Positions 44,142 through 52,189 of a stretch of DNA of 60,239 bases are shown piece after piece. The notes beneath the pieces were generated by a model that saw only the letters and a program-made list of their open reading frames with translations, searched no databases and was not told the origin of the DNA. Where the stretch lies: positions 1-60,239 of the forward strand of contig NZ_JAEVFI010000021.1 in the NCBI RefSeq assembly GCF_019303495.1, written 5' to 3'. The stretch is from Streptomyces sp. JJ66. Its GTDB lineage: Bacteria; Actinomycetota; Actinomycetes; Streptomycetales; Streptomycetaceae. Each line of letters begins with the position of its first letter. Positions within the stretch are counted from its first letter, which is position 1. The translations under genes and the position numbers were made by a program.

Positions 44142-45362
44142 ATGGCCACGGCACGGCAGGTCCCCGACATTCTCTCGCCCGAGTTCGCGGCAGACCCCTA
44201 CCCCGCCTACCGGGAGATACGCGAGCACGCCCCCCTGATCTGGCACGAAGCCATGAACAGCTACATCATCTCCCGTTACGCCGACGTCGAACGGGCCTTC
44301 AAGGACTCACTCTTCACCACCGACAATTACGCCTGGCAGGTCGAGCCCGTGCACGGCAGGACGATCCTCCAGCTCAGCGGCCGCGAACACGCCGTGCGTC
44401 GCGCCCTGGTGGCCCCCGCCTTCCGTGGCATCGAACTACAGGAGAAGTTCCTCCCCGTCATCGAGAGCAACTCCCGCGACCTCATCGACGCCTTCCGGGA
44501 TGCGGGCCGCGCCGACCTGGTGGCCCAGTACGCCACCCGGTTCCCGGTCAACGTCATCGCCGACATGCTTGGCCTGGACAAGGCCGACCATGGCCGCTTC
44601 CACGGCTGGTACACCTCGGTCATCAACTTCCTCGGCAACCTCTCCGGGGACCCCGAGGTCACCGCGGCCGGTGAGCGCACCCGGGTGGAGTTCGCCGAGT
44701 ACATGATCCCGATCATCCAGCGGCGCCGGGAGAACCCGGGAGATGACCTGCTCTCCGTGCTGTGTGCCGCCGAGGTCGACGGCACAAAGATGAGCGATGA
44801 GGACATCAAGGCGTTCTGCAGTCTGCTGCTCGCGGCCGGTGGTGAGACCACCGACAAGGCCATCGCCAGCATCTTCGCCAATCTGCTCACCCACCCTGAG
44901 CAGCTCGCCGCTGTCCGCGAGGACCGGACCCTGATCGACCGGGCCTTTGCCGAGACGCTGCGCTATACCCCGCCGGTGCACATGATCATGCGGGAGACCG
45001 CCGAGGAGGTCGAACTCAGCGGCGGCACCATACCCGCCGGAGCCACCGTCACCTGCCTGATCGGTGCCGCGAACCGCGACCGCGACCGGTACCAGGACCC
45101 GGACACCTTCAACATCTTCCGGGACGACCTCACCACGACGCGCGCGTTCTCCGCCGCCGCCGACCACCTCGCCTTCGCGCTGGGCCGCCACTTCTGCGTG
45201 GGCGCCCTGCTGGCCAAGGCCGAGGTGGAGGTCGGTGTCAGCCAACTGCTCGACGCGCTGCCCGGCCTGCGGCTCGCTGAAGGCTTCCACCCACGCGAGG
45301 AGGGCGTCTTCACCCGAGGACCCGCTAGCCTGCCGGTCGAGTTCACCCCTGTGCGGGGCTGA
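44142..45362 (+). CDS. Cytochrome P450, canonical
   Basis: 406 aa monooxygenase. I-helix oxygen-binding segment LLAAGGETTDKA, ExxR at 271-274 (ETLR), and heme pocket FALGRHFCVGA with the thiolate ligand Cys352. All diagnostic residues present; substrate unknown. No ferredoxin or reductase lies beside it. ATG with GGGAG 6 nt upstream. Converges on the conservon P450 with a 14-bp terminator between them. Confidence 0.92.
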   Translation: MATARQVPDILSPEFAADPYPAYREIREHAPLIWHEAMNSYIISRYADVERAFKDSLFTTDNYAWQVEPVHGRTILQLSGREHAVRRALVAPAFRGIELQEKFLPVIESNSRDLIDAFRDAGRADLVAQYATRFPVNVIADMLGLDKADHGRFHGWYTSVINFLGNLSGDPEVTAAGERTRVEFAEYMIPIIQRRRENPGDDLLSVLCAAEVDGTKMSDEDIKAFCSLLLAAGGETTDKAIASIFANLLTHPEQLAAVREDRTLIDRAFAETLRYTPPVHMIMRETAEEVELSGGTIPAGATVTCLIGAANRDRDRYQDPDTFNIFRDDLTTTRAFSAAADHLAFALGRHFCVGALLAKAEVEVGVSQLLDALPGLRLAEGFHPREEGVFTRGPASLPVEFTPVRG

Positions 45363-45369
45363 CCCGCTG

Positions 45370-45404
45370 GCGTTGCGGCGGAGCCGCGTTCCGCCGCAAC
45401 GCCG
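45370..45404. terminator. Bidirectional terminator between the two P450 genes
   Basis: GGCGTTGCGGCGGA (45370-45383) and its exact complement (45391-45404), 7-nt loop, in the 60-bp convergent gap. Confidence 0.88.
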
Positions 45405-45422
45405 GGCGGTGACCGTCCGCGT

Positions 45423-46685
45423 TTACCCGACGTAGGACGGGGTGTAGGTCACCGGAAGCTCCGTCAGCCCGCGCATCCACACCGACGGGCGCCAGCGCAG
45501 CTCGCCTGGATCCACCGCCAGCACCACGTCCGGCAGCCGCTCCAGCAGCGCCTCGACCGCGGTCCGCGCGATCACCTCGGCCAGCTGCGGCGCCGGGTAG
45601 GGGCAGCGGTGCTCGCCGTGGCTGAACGACAGGTGCGCGGAGTTCCCGGCCGCGCCCACGTGCCCCTGCGGCCAGATCTGCGGATCGGTGTTGGCGGCGG
45701 CGAACCCCAGCACCAGGCAGTCTCCCTCCCGGATCAGCCGCCCGCCCAGCTGGGTGTCGCGCACCGCCCAGCGGCCGATGAAGTTCTGCGTCGGCGTGTC
45801 CAGCCACAGCACCTCGGTCAGCGCCTGCGCCACGCTCAGCCGTCCGCCCGCCACGTTCAGCGCGAACCGGTCGTCGGTCAGCATCAGCCGCAGCGCGTTG
45901 CCGATCCAGTTCGCCGTCGGCTGCTGGGCCGCCGCGATCACCGAGATGAGGTCCTGGACGATCTCCTCCTCCGTCAGGGCCGCCGGGTGCGCCAGCATCC
46001 GCGAGGTGATGTCCGAACCCGGCTGAGCGCGCTTGTCCCGCACGAGTGCCGTGAGGCGCTGGCCCACGCGCCCATAGGCGGCCACCGGGTCCTCGCCCTC
46101 CCGCGCGTCCAGCGAGATCCCCAGGTCACGCACCAGCTCGTCGGTGTCCGCGCTGCCCATCGGCATGCCCGCCAGACCGACCGCCGCCAGCATCGCCAGC
46201 GGATGCGCGTACGCGGCCTTCAGATCCGCCTCGCCGCGCCCGGCGAAGGAGTCGATCAGCGTGTCCGCGATGCGCCGGCAGGTGACGGCCAGCTCGAACT
46301 GGTCCATCGCGCCCAGTGCCTCACTGATCACCCCGGCCCGGCGCTGGTGCTCCGCGCCTTCGGTGAACAGCACCGAGGGCTGGTAGCCGACGAACGGCAG
46401 CAGCGGCCAGTTAGCGGGAATCGAATCCCAGGCGTGCCAGCGCCGCGAATCGCGCGCGAACAGCTCGTCATGAGCGGTGACGTAGCGCACCTCGCGGTAG
46501 CCGAGCACCAGCCACGCCGGAATGCCGCCGTCGAGCAGGACCGGCGCCACCGGGCCGTGCCGGTGCCGCAGCGACCGGTACAGCTCGGCGGGCGACTGCT
46601 GGTACTCCAGGCCGCTCAGCGTGGTGGCCTCGGGGTGCGCGGGGCAGCCGGAAGCGGGTGCGTCGGCGGTCAGTGGGTCGGTCAC
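45423..46685 (-). CDS. Conservon cytochrome P450 (CvnE, CYP157-like) without the ExxR arginine
   Basis: 420 aa. Heme-binding FSHGEHRCPYPAPQ with Cys361 ligand; I-helix SVIAAAQQPTANW. The K-helix motif reads EVLW (E291-W294) instead of ExxR, as in the CYP157 family of Streptomyces, where E-x-x-W still folds. Activity as a monooxygenase is uncertain. ATG overlaps the stop of cvnD. Together with cvnA-D it forms a conservon, a G-protein-like signalling operon. It ends at the convergent terminator. Confidence 0.9.
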   Translation of the reverse strand: MTDPLTADAPASGCPAHPEATTLSGLEYQQSPAELYRSLRHRHGPVAPVLLDGGIPAWLVLGYREVRYVTAHDELFARDSRRWHAWDSIPANWPLLPFVGYQPSVLFTEGAEHQRRAGVISEALGAMDQFELAVTCRRIADTLIDSFAGRGEADLKAAYAHPLAMLAAVGLAGMPMGSADTDELVRDLGISLDAREGEDPVAAYGRVGQRLTALVRDKRAQPGSDITSRMLAHPAALTEEEIVQDLISVIAAAQQPTANWIGNALRLMLTDDRFALNVAGGRLSVAQALTEVLWLDTPTQNFIGRWAVRDTQLGGRLIREGDCLVLGFAAANTDPQIWPQGHVGAAGNSAHLSFSHGEHRCPYPAPQLAEVIARTAVEALLERLPDVVLAVDPGELRWRPSVWMRGLTELPVTYTPSYVG

Positions 46686-47299
46686 GGCGTCATCTCCCGG
46701 GCCATGGACAGGTCGTACAGATGGTTGACGAGTCCGATCAGCACCGACTTGCTGGACCGGCGCTGCCGCGCGTCACAGTCCAGCATCGGCACGTCCTCGG
46801 AGAGGGACAGCGCCTCGCGCACCTCCTCAAGGCTGTGCGAGGCGGCGTCCGAGAAACGGTTGACGGCCACCACGAACGGCGTCCCGTGGTGCTCCAGCCG
46901 GTCGATGGCGTACCAGGAGTCCTCCACCCGGCGGGTGTCGACGAGGACCACCGCGCCCAGCGTTCCGCTGAACAGGCGGTCCCACAGGAACCAGAACCGC
47001 TCCTGGCCCGGCGCGCCGAACAGGTACAGCACCATGCGCTCGTTGAGGCTGATCCGGCCGAAGTCGAACGCCACGGTGGTGGTGTGTTTGTCGCTCACCT
47101 TCGCGTTCTCGTCTATGCCGACGCTGGCCTGGGTCATCACCTCCTCGGTGTTCAGCGGGCGGATTTCGCTGACCGATCGCACCAGCGTGGTCTTGCCCAC
47201 GCCGAACCCGCCGACGATCACTATCTTCAGTCCGGTGTCGGCCGCCGCGCCCAGCGGAACCCGGGCGTCGGCGTCCGGCTCAGAGATTGTGGAGTCCAT
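46682..47299 (-). CDS. Conservon small GTPase (CvnD)
   Basis: 205 aa. P-loop GGFGVGKTTLVRS; switch II region LFGAPGQERFW; the fourth motif is NRFS rather than NKxD. This is the MglA/Rag-like small GTPase of actinomycete conservons. Interacts in the family with CvnB (roadblock) and CvnA (sensor). Overlaps cvnC by 20 nt and cvnE by 4 nt. Confidence 0.92.
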   Translation of the reverse strand: MDSTISEPDADARVPLGAAADTGLKIVIVGGFGVGKTTLVRSVSEIRPLNTEEVMTQASVGIDENAKVSDKHTTTVAFDFGRISLNERMVLYLFGAPGQERFWFLWDRLFSGTLGAVVLVDTRRVEDSWYAIDRLEHHGTPFVVAVNRFSDAASHSLEEVREALSLSEDVPMLDCDARQRRSSKSVLIGLVNHLYDLSMAREMTP

Positions 47300-47639
47300 C
47301 GAGTACCTGTTTCAGCAGTGCGGAGTCGGGGAGCACGTGGTGGGCGGGGGCCGGGCGCGGGTGGCGGGCGGTGATACGGCCGGTGGCCAGCAGGTCGCCG
47401 AGCAGGATGCGCGTCACCGTCACCGGGAGCTTCAGTTCCGCGGAGACCTCCACCACCGCCGTCGGACGGCGGCACAGCTTCAGGATGCGCACGTGCTCGG
47501 ACTGCATTCCCGGCGTCGGCTCGCACTCGGCGACGATGAGCGTCACCAGGTCGAAGGAGTCGCCGTCGGTGCGGTGCCGCCCACCGGTGACGGTGTAGAG
47601 CCGGTCGGGGTCGCCGAGATCGACGGGCCGCCTGGTCAT
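47280..47639 (-). CDS. Conservon DUF742 protein (CvnC)
   Basis: 119 aa DUF742: winged-helix-like unit with RLYTVTGGR, ECEPTPGMQSEHVRILKLC and VSAELKLPVTVTRILLGDL. Linker between roadblock CvnB and GTPase CvnD in the conservon. Overlaps cvnB by 4 nt. Confidence 0.92.
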   Translation of the reverse strand: MTRRPVDLGDPDRLYTVTGGRHRTDGDSFDLVTLIVAECEPTPGMQSEHVRILKLCRRPTAVVEVSAELKLPVTVTRILLGDLLATGRITARHPRPAPAHHVLPDSALLKQVLDGLHNL

Positions 47640-48055
47640 GCGGGCCGGCTCTCCTGCTGCGGCATCCGGGGCGCCGCGCTCAGGTGGTCGCTGAGCTGTT
47701 CGACCAGCTCCGCCATGTGGTGCCCGATCAGGCCGGGGTCGGCGTCGTCGGCGGCCAGCACGGCCAGGTGCGCGCCCTCACCGGCTTCGACGATGAACAG
47801 CAGCCCGCCGTGGAACTCCGTCATCGACTGGCGCACTCCTCCGGTGCCGTCGCCGAACTCGATGGACGCGCCGTGCGACAGGCTCTGGATGCCCGAGGCG
47901 ATCGCGGCCAGCTGGTCCGCCTTGTCCACGGTCAGCTGCTCGCTCCAGCACAGTTTGAGGCCGTCCCGGGAGAGCACCAGTGCGTGCCGGGTGCCGGGGG
48001 TCCTGGCCAGCAGGTTCTCCAGGAGCCAGTCGAGGCTGCGGTCAGTGGTCTGCAT
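47636..48055 (-). CDS. Conservon roadblock/LC7 protein (CvnB)
   Basis: 139 aa roadblock/LC7 fold: LDWLLENLLARTPGTRHALVL, AAIASGIQSLSHGASIEFGDG and DPGLIGHHMAELVEQL. Roadblock proteins regulate small GTPases in this family. ATG at 48055; 140 bp separate it from cvnA. Confidence 0.92.
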   Translation of the reverse strand: MQTTDRSLDWLLENLLARTPGTRHALVLSRDGLKLCWSEQLTVDKADQLAAIASGIQSLSHGASIEFGDGTGGVRQSMTEFHGGLLFIVEAGEGAHLAVLAADDADPGLIGHHMAELVEQLSDHLSAAPRMPQQESRPA

Positions 48056-48195
48056 CGTGGTCGTGGGGCTGAACGGGACCGGAGTCCCGGTTTGCGTCAG
48101 CCCGTGCCTCCAATCTGGTGCGGGGGGACGGGTGGTGCACCGGACGGCGACGTCACCGTTCCGGCGCGGAGGACTGCTGCCGACGGAAGCCCTGC

Positions 48196-49806
48196 TTACG
48201 GCGTGGGGGGCGGCTCCGGCGTGTCGCGGTCCTGGGCGCGTTGGTAGGGATCCGGCCCACCGAGCGGGTCGGAGGCACCGCCGAGCGGGTCGGTCAGGCC
48301 GCCAAGCGGATCGGACGGGCCATCCGTGCGGCCGCGGCTCGCCTGCCGGAAGGCGCTGAACCGGCTGCCCGCCTCGCCCGGCGCCCGGGGCGGCGGCGCG
48401 GACGCCGGCGGGGTAAGCGGCTGCCGCTCGGCCGACGCCAGCGTACGGCCCCGTGGCCGTTTGGGCAGCGCCCCGGCTGGGGCGCTGCCCAGGTCCCCGT
48501 CAACGCGGGCAGGGACGGGCGGCAGTTCGGCGGTGCGTTCGGTGGCCCGTGTCTCCGTCGGCGCGGGTACGGCGGCCGCTGGTGGCGAGGCGACCTGCGG
48601 GGCCTGCGGGGCCTGTGAGACCTGCGGCGCCTGTTCACGCGGCGGCTGGGCCGCCGGCACGGGCGTGCGGTGCTGGGCGATCAGGTGCTGCGGGATGAGC
48701 ACGACGACCCCGGTGCCGCCGCGTGAGGACGGCCGGAAGCTCACCGTCATCTGGTACTTGGTCGCCAGCCGCCCCACCACGGCCAGTCCCAGCCGGGTGC
48801 CCTGGAGCGTGGCCAGGTCGTTGGCCGCGCCCGCGACCGTCTCCTCGGCCCGGCGCAGCGCCGCGTCCGCCATCTTCAGCCCGCTGTCCTCGATGGTGAC
48901 CACGATGCCCGCGGTGCGTTCCTCGACGTAGACGTGCACCTCGTCGGTCGGCGGGGAGAAGGTGGTGGCGTTGTCCATCAGCTCGGCCAGCAGGTGCATG
49001 ACGCCCTCGGCCGCGTGCCCGGCGATCGCCACCGTGCTGGTGCAGTGCAGCCGCACCCGCTGATACGCCGCGATCCGCCCGGACGCGCCGCGCAGAATGG
49101 ACTCCATGACGATCGGCTTGTTCCACTGGCGGCTGGAGCGACCGCCCATGAGCACCGCCAGCCGGTCGGCCAGCAGGCTCAGCTGCGAGGTGTTGTGGTC
49201 CAGCGTCAGCAGGTCGCCGAGCACGTCCTCGTCGTAGCGGTCCTGCATGTCCCGCAGGTGCGCCAGGATCGTGTTCGCCTGCGCCTGGACCCGGTCAACG
49301 CCCTTGGCGCTCGCGGCCATCGCCGCCATGCTGCGCCGCTCACCGACGGCGATCTCGCGCGCGCACCACTCCAGCAGCCGCGCCAGTTGCGGGTCGTGCG
49401 GCGTGGGCACCCGGTCCAGCGCGGTGTCGGCCGAAGCGCCGTCGCGCAAGTGGCCCAGCACCGAGGGCAGCGTCACCTCGGCGAGCTGGCCCGCCTCGGC
49501 CCGGGCGTGCGCGAGTTCCGCGCCCGCCTGCCCGAGCTGGGAGCGCAGCTGTTCGACCTGCTGCCCGGCGGACACCTCCCGCAGTCTGGCCCGGCGCAGC
49601 GTGACCGTAACGACGCTGGCGGACACCACGATGGCCACGCCTGCGGCGACGGCCGTCGCCGTTACCCACACGCGCCCCGGCTCCGGAGCGAGGATCGTCA
49701 CTCCCGCGCACGCCGCCGCGGTCGCCAGGACGGTACCCGCCAGCGCGAGAAGTCCCGGACGCGCCGACGGTATCGCCGGCTGGTGAGTGGTCACTGGCAC
49801 TGACAT
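48196..49806 (-). CDS. Conservon sensor kinase-like protein (CvnA)
   Basis: 536 aa. Two TM helices in residues 17-66, then a coiled segment and a histidine-kinase ATPase domain: AELMDNATTFSPP (N box), TIEDSGLKMADA (G1) and QGTRLGLAVVGRLATKY (G2). As is usual in conservons the phospho-acceptor H-box is not clearly present. The C-terminal tail (390-536) is disordered, with three DPLGG repeats. First gene of the five-gene minus-strand conservon; ATG at 49806 with GAGG upstream. May sense an outside signal and control the CvnB-CvnC-CvnD switch. Confidence 0.9.
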   Translation of the reverse strand: MSVPVTTHQPAIPSARPGLLALAGTVLATAAACAGVTILAPEPGRVWVTATAVAAGVAIVVSASVVTVTLRRARLREVSAGQQVEQLRSQLGQAGAELAHARAEAGQLAEVTLPSVLGHLRDGASADTALDRVPTPHDPQLARLLEWCAREIAVGERRSMAAMAASAKGVDRVQAQANTILAHLRDMQDRYDEDVLGDLLTLDHNTSQLSLLADRLAVLMGGRSSRQWNKPIVMESILRGASGRIAAYQRVRLHCTSTVAIAGHAAEGVMHLLAELMDNATTFSPPTDEVHVYVEERTAGIVVTIEDSGLKMADAALRRAEETVAGAANDLATLQGTRLGLAVVGRLATKYQMTVSFRPSSRGGTGVVVLIPQHLIAQHRTPVPAAQPPREQAPQVSQAPQAPQVASPPAAAVPAPTETRATERTAELPPVPARVDGDLGSAPAGALPKRPRGRTLASAERQPLTPPASAPPPRAPGEAGSRFSAFRQASRGRTDGPSDPLGGLTDPLGGASDPLGGPDPYQRAQDRDTPEPPPTP

Positions 49807-50825
49807 GCAATCGGTCCTCAGGGGCTGAAGGTGGTGCGAGGGACGCGGGCTGAACCGGCGCAGGCAGGCCGGACAGGTGGACGGCACCGGCAGAAGCTGA
49901 CGGCGATCTTCCGCTCCACACTCGGCCTCATGGTAGCCAGGTACAAGGGCGGTTGAGGAAGCCACTCGAAGAGGGGATACGCAGGGATGACCGCACACCG
50001 TTGGCCGGACGTCCGTGAGGGCCCGTGGTAAAGGCGCAACCTCTGGCACCGCACCCCTCACGGGCCTACCAGCTCGCGCCACAGCAGCCGCCAGCGCCCA
50101 CCGGGCTTCGCGCCCGCTTACCGCAAAGCCCGCGCCGGGGCCGGAACACGAACGGCAGCCGCGCAGCGATCGGCACCCGGCCGCGCCGTGCCCGCCCGCT
50201 GAGACCCGGCAGCCTTTCGGCACCAGCCCACCGCGCGCCCGCTTCCCGCCGGGCCCCGACCACGGCCCGCACCGCCCGCCGCGGTGCACCGCACTGACCC
50301 GCGCCCAAGCACCCGACCTGCCCAGCCCAGCCCCGCCCCCGAAGGTCCGAGTACCACAAGGCCCGCCCGGTGCGACGGGGGATGCGCACCGGGCGGGCTC
50401 GCCCTCCTTCTTACCTCGAACAGCGGTTTCCATGCCTGTGCTCCCAGACCATTTCCGCCGGCGACGTGATCTCGCGTGCTGTCGGCCGCGCCCGGCTTCC
50501 CGCCCAGACGTACGCACCGCGGCTGCTCTCCGCGCCCGTCCGGGTGAGCCGCACCGGCCGCGGCGCACGAGGCGTCGGCTGCGTTTGCGGTCGGCGGCGC
50601 CCGGACGCAGAGTTGAAGAAGAGATGGCCCGCATCCCAGCTCGGTCACGGGCTGCCGATGGGGCGATTCCCCGTGCTTCGGCCAGGAGGCACAGCCGCCA
50701 GCCACCGTATGAGCCGGTGCGGCCGCGACCCGCCCACCCCTTTCGCCTGGAGGGACCCCGCGCGTGCCTGCTCCCGCGGTCACCGCTTCCACCGTCGACA
50801 AGCGTGTTCTGGGAGAGCGAAGCAG
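49807..50825. other. Long intergenic region between the conservon and the sigma-factor gene
   Basis: About 1.0 kb without a supported protein. Contains a 9-bp inverted repeat (CCGTGAGGG 50013-50021 / CCCTCACGG 50055-50063), a strong hairpin at 50361-50398, and about 430 bp upstream of the sigma factor whose role is not clear. No SigB-type promoter (GTTT-N15-GGGTAT) was found by eye. Confidence 0.5.
50361..50398. terminator. Strong orphan hairpin with a C-rich loop
   Basis: Perfect 14-bp arms (50361-50374 and 50385-50398), 10-nt loop. On the minus strand the loop reads CATCCCCCGT, similar to the loop of the hairpin at 11491-11528. No gene ends here, so it may terminate a small transcript or belong to an sRNA. 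Confidence 0.55.
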
Positions 50826-51668
50826 ATGAGCGCCGTAGTTTCCCGCACCAAACGTGCCCGCCATCCCCACGACGACGCCCCCGACACCGCCGCCGACCTC
50901 CAGCGGCTCGCCACCCTGCCGCCCGGACCCGAACGCGAACGGCTGCAGCAGGATGTCGTGCGGGCCTGGATGCCGATGGCCTACCGGCTCGCCCACCGCT
51001 ACCGCAACCGCAGCGAGAGCATCGAGGACCTCCAGCAGGTAGCGGCCCTCGGCCTGGTCAAGGCCGTTGACCGGTACGACCCCGCCCGCGGCTGCGCCTT
51101 CGAGAGCTACGCCGTCCCCACCATCGTCGGCGAGCTGCGCCGCCACTTCCGCGACAACCTGTGGGACCTGCACGTCCCGCGCCGGGTGCAGGAACTGCGC
51201 AACAAGGTGCGCACCAGCCGCCGGGAACTGAGCCTGACCCTGGACCGGCGCAGCCCCACCGTCGCGCAGATCGCGGAGCACACCGGGCTGTCCGAGGAGG
51301 ACGTACAGCTGGGCATGGAGGCGCTGGAGAGCTACCGCACCCTGTCCCTGGACTCGCCCTACCCGCATGCCGAAGACGCCTTCACCCGCGCCGACACCCT
51401 CGGGGACTTCGAGCCCGGCTATGACCGCGTCATCTACCGCGAGTCCGTCAAGCCGCGCCTGCGCCGACTGCCCGAGCGGGAGCGGCGCATTCTCTACCTG
51501 CGGTTCTTCTGCGACATGTCGCAGAGCCGGATCGCCGCCGAGGTCGGCATCTCCCAGATGCACGTCTCCCGTCTCATCAGCTCCACCTGCCAGCGCATCC
51601 GCCGCGAGGTGGAGGCGGAGATGTCCGCGCCCCCGGGCGACCCCCGGGGCCCAGGCCGCTGCGGCTGA
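50826..51668 (+). CDS. SigB/SigF/SigG-family RNA polymerase sigma factor
   Basis: 280 aa. Region 2: MAYRLAHRYRNRSESIEDLQQVAALGLVKAVDRYDP; the SigB-F-G type run AFESYAVPTIVGELRRHFRD; region 3 VPRRVQELRN; region 4 YLRFFCDMSQSRIAAEVGISQMHVSRL. General stress or development-type sigma factor of the group that includes SigF and SigB in Streptomyces. No anti-sigma gene is next to it. ATG with AGAGCGAAG upstream. Confidence 0.9.
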   Translation: MSAVVSRTKRARHPHDDAPDTAADLQRLATLPPGPERERLQQDVVRAWMPMAYRLAHRYRNRSESIEDLQQVAALGLVKAVDRYDPARGCAFESYAVPTIVGELRRHFRDNLWDLHVPRRVQELRNKVRTSRRELSLTLDRRSPTVAQIAEHTGLSEEDVQLGMEALESYRTLSLDSPYPHAEDAFTRADTLGDFEPGYDRVIYRESVKPRLRRLPERERRILYLRFFCDMSQSRIAAEVGISQMHVSRLISSTCQRIRREVEAEMSAPPGDPRGPGRCG

Positions 51669-51687
51669 GCCGCCCGGCCGCTGCCGC

Positions 51688-52086
51688 TCAGCGCTCCGTG
51701 CCGGGCCCGGCCGTGCGCCGCAGCCGGTCCAGCTCCCGCCGGTCCCGCTTGGTCGGCCGCCCCGCGCCGCGGTCCCGCCGGGGGACGACAGCGGCTTCCA
51801 GCGGCGCGGGCGGAGGCGGCGAGTTGTCGGCGTAGCACGTCACCGCCTCGGGCGCGCCGACCCGCTTGCGGACCAGCTTCACCACCTCCACGATCCGCTC
51901 CCGGCCCGCGTGCCACACCCGCACCTCGTCACCGGGACGCACCGCCTGGGCGGCCTTCGCCCGGTCGCCGTTGACCCGCACGTGCCCCGCACGGCACGCC
52001 GTCGCCGCCAGCGAACGTGTCTTGATCAGCCGCACCGCCCAGATCCAGCTGTCCACCCGCACGCTGCCCTCAGAAGCAGAAGCCAT
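51688..52086 (-). CDS. S4-domain RNA-binding protein (HslR/Hsp15-like)
   Basis: 132 aa. S4 domain at residues 9-70: VRVDSWIWAVRLIKTRSLA, GHVRVNG and VRPGDEVRV. The C-terminus is basic (GRPTKRDRRELDRLRR). Hsp15-like proteins in bacteria rescue stalled 50S subunits with nascent tRNA. Convergent with the sigma factor, 19 bp away. Confidence 0.88.
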   Translation of the reverse strand: MASASEGSVRVDSWIWAVRLIKTRSLAATACRAGHVRVNGDRAKAAQAVRPGDEVRVWHAGRERIVEVVKLVRKRVGAPEAVTCYADNSPPPPAPLEAAVVPRRDRGAGRPTKRDRRELDRLRRTAGPGTER

Positions 52087-52189
52087 ACCCGAACTGTAAA
52101 CACCTCGCCCGCCCGGGTTTCACGGCCCGCATGGGCAGCGGTGCGGCCGGGAAGACGTAGGCGGCAGCAGACGAAGGGAGCGCACACCC

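Noticed and set aside
46682..47299. NRFS in place of NKxD in the conservon GTPase as a defect
   Set aside because: Departure from NKxD is usual in conservon CvnD proteins, so it is not a sign of inactivity.
50066..50825. Frames in the conservon/sigma gap as small proteins, such as the METAVRGK start at about 50430 on the minus strand
   Set aside because: Short, unconserved in appearance and crossing the strong hairpin; support was judged too thin to list.
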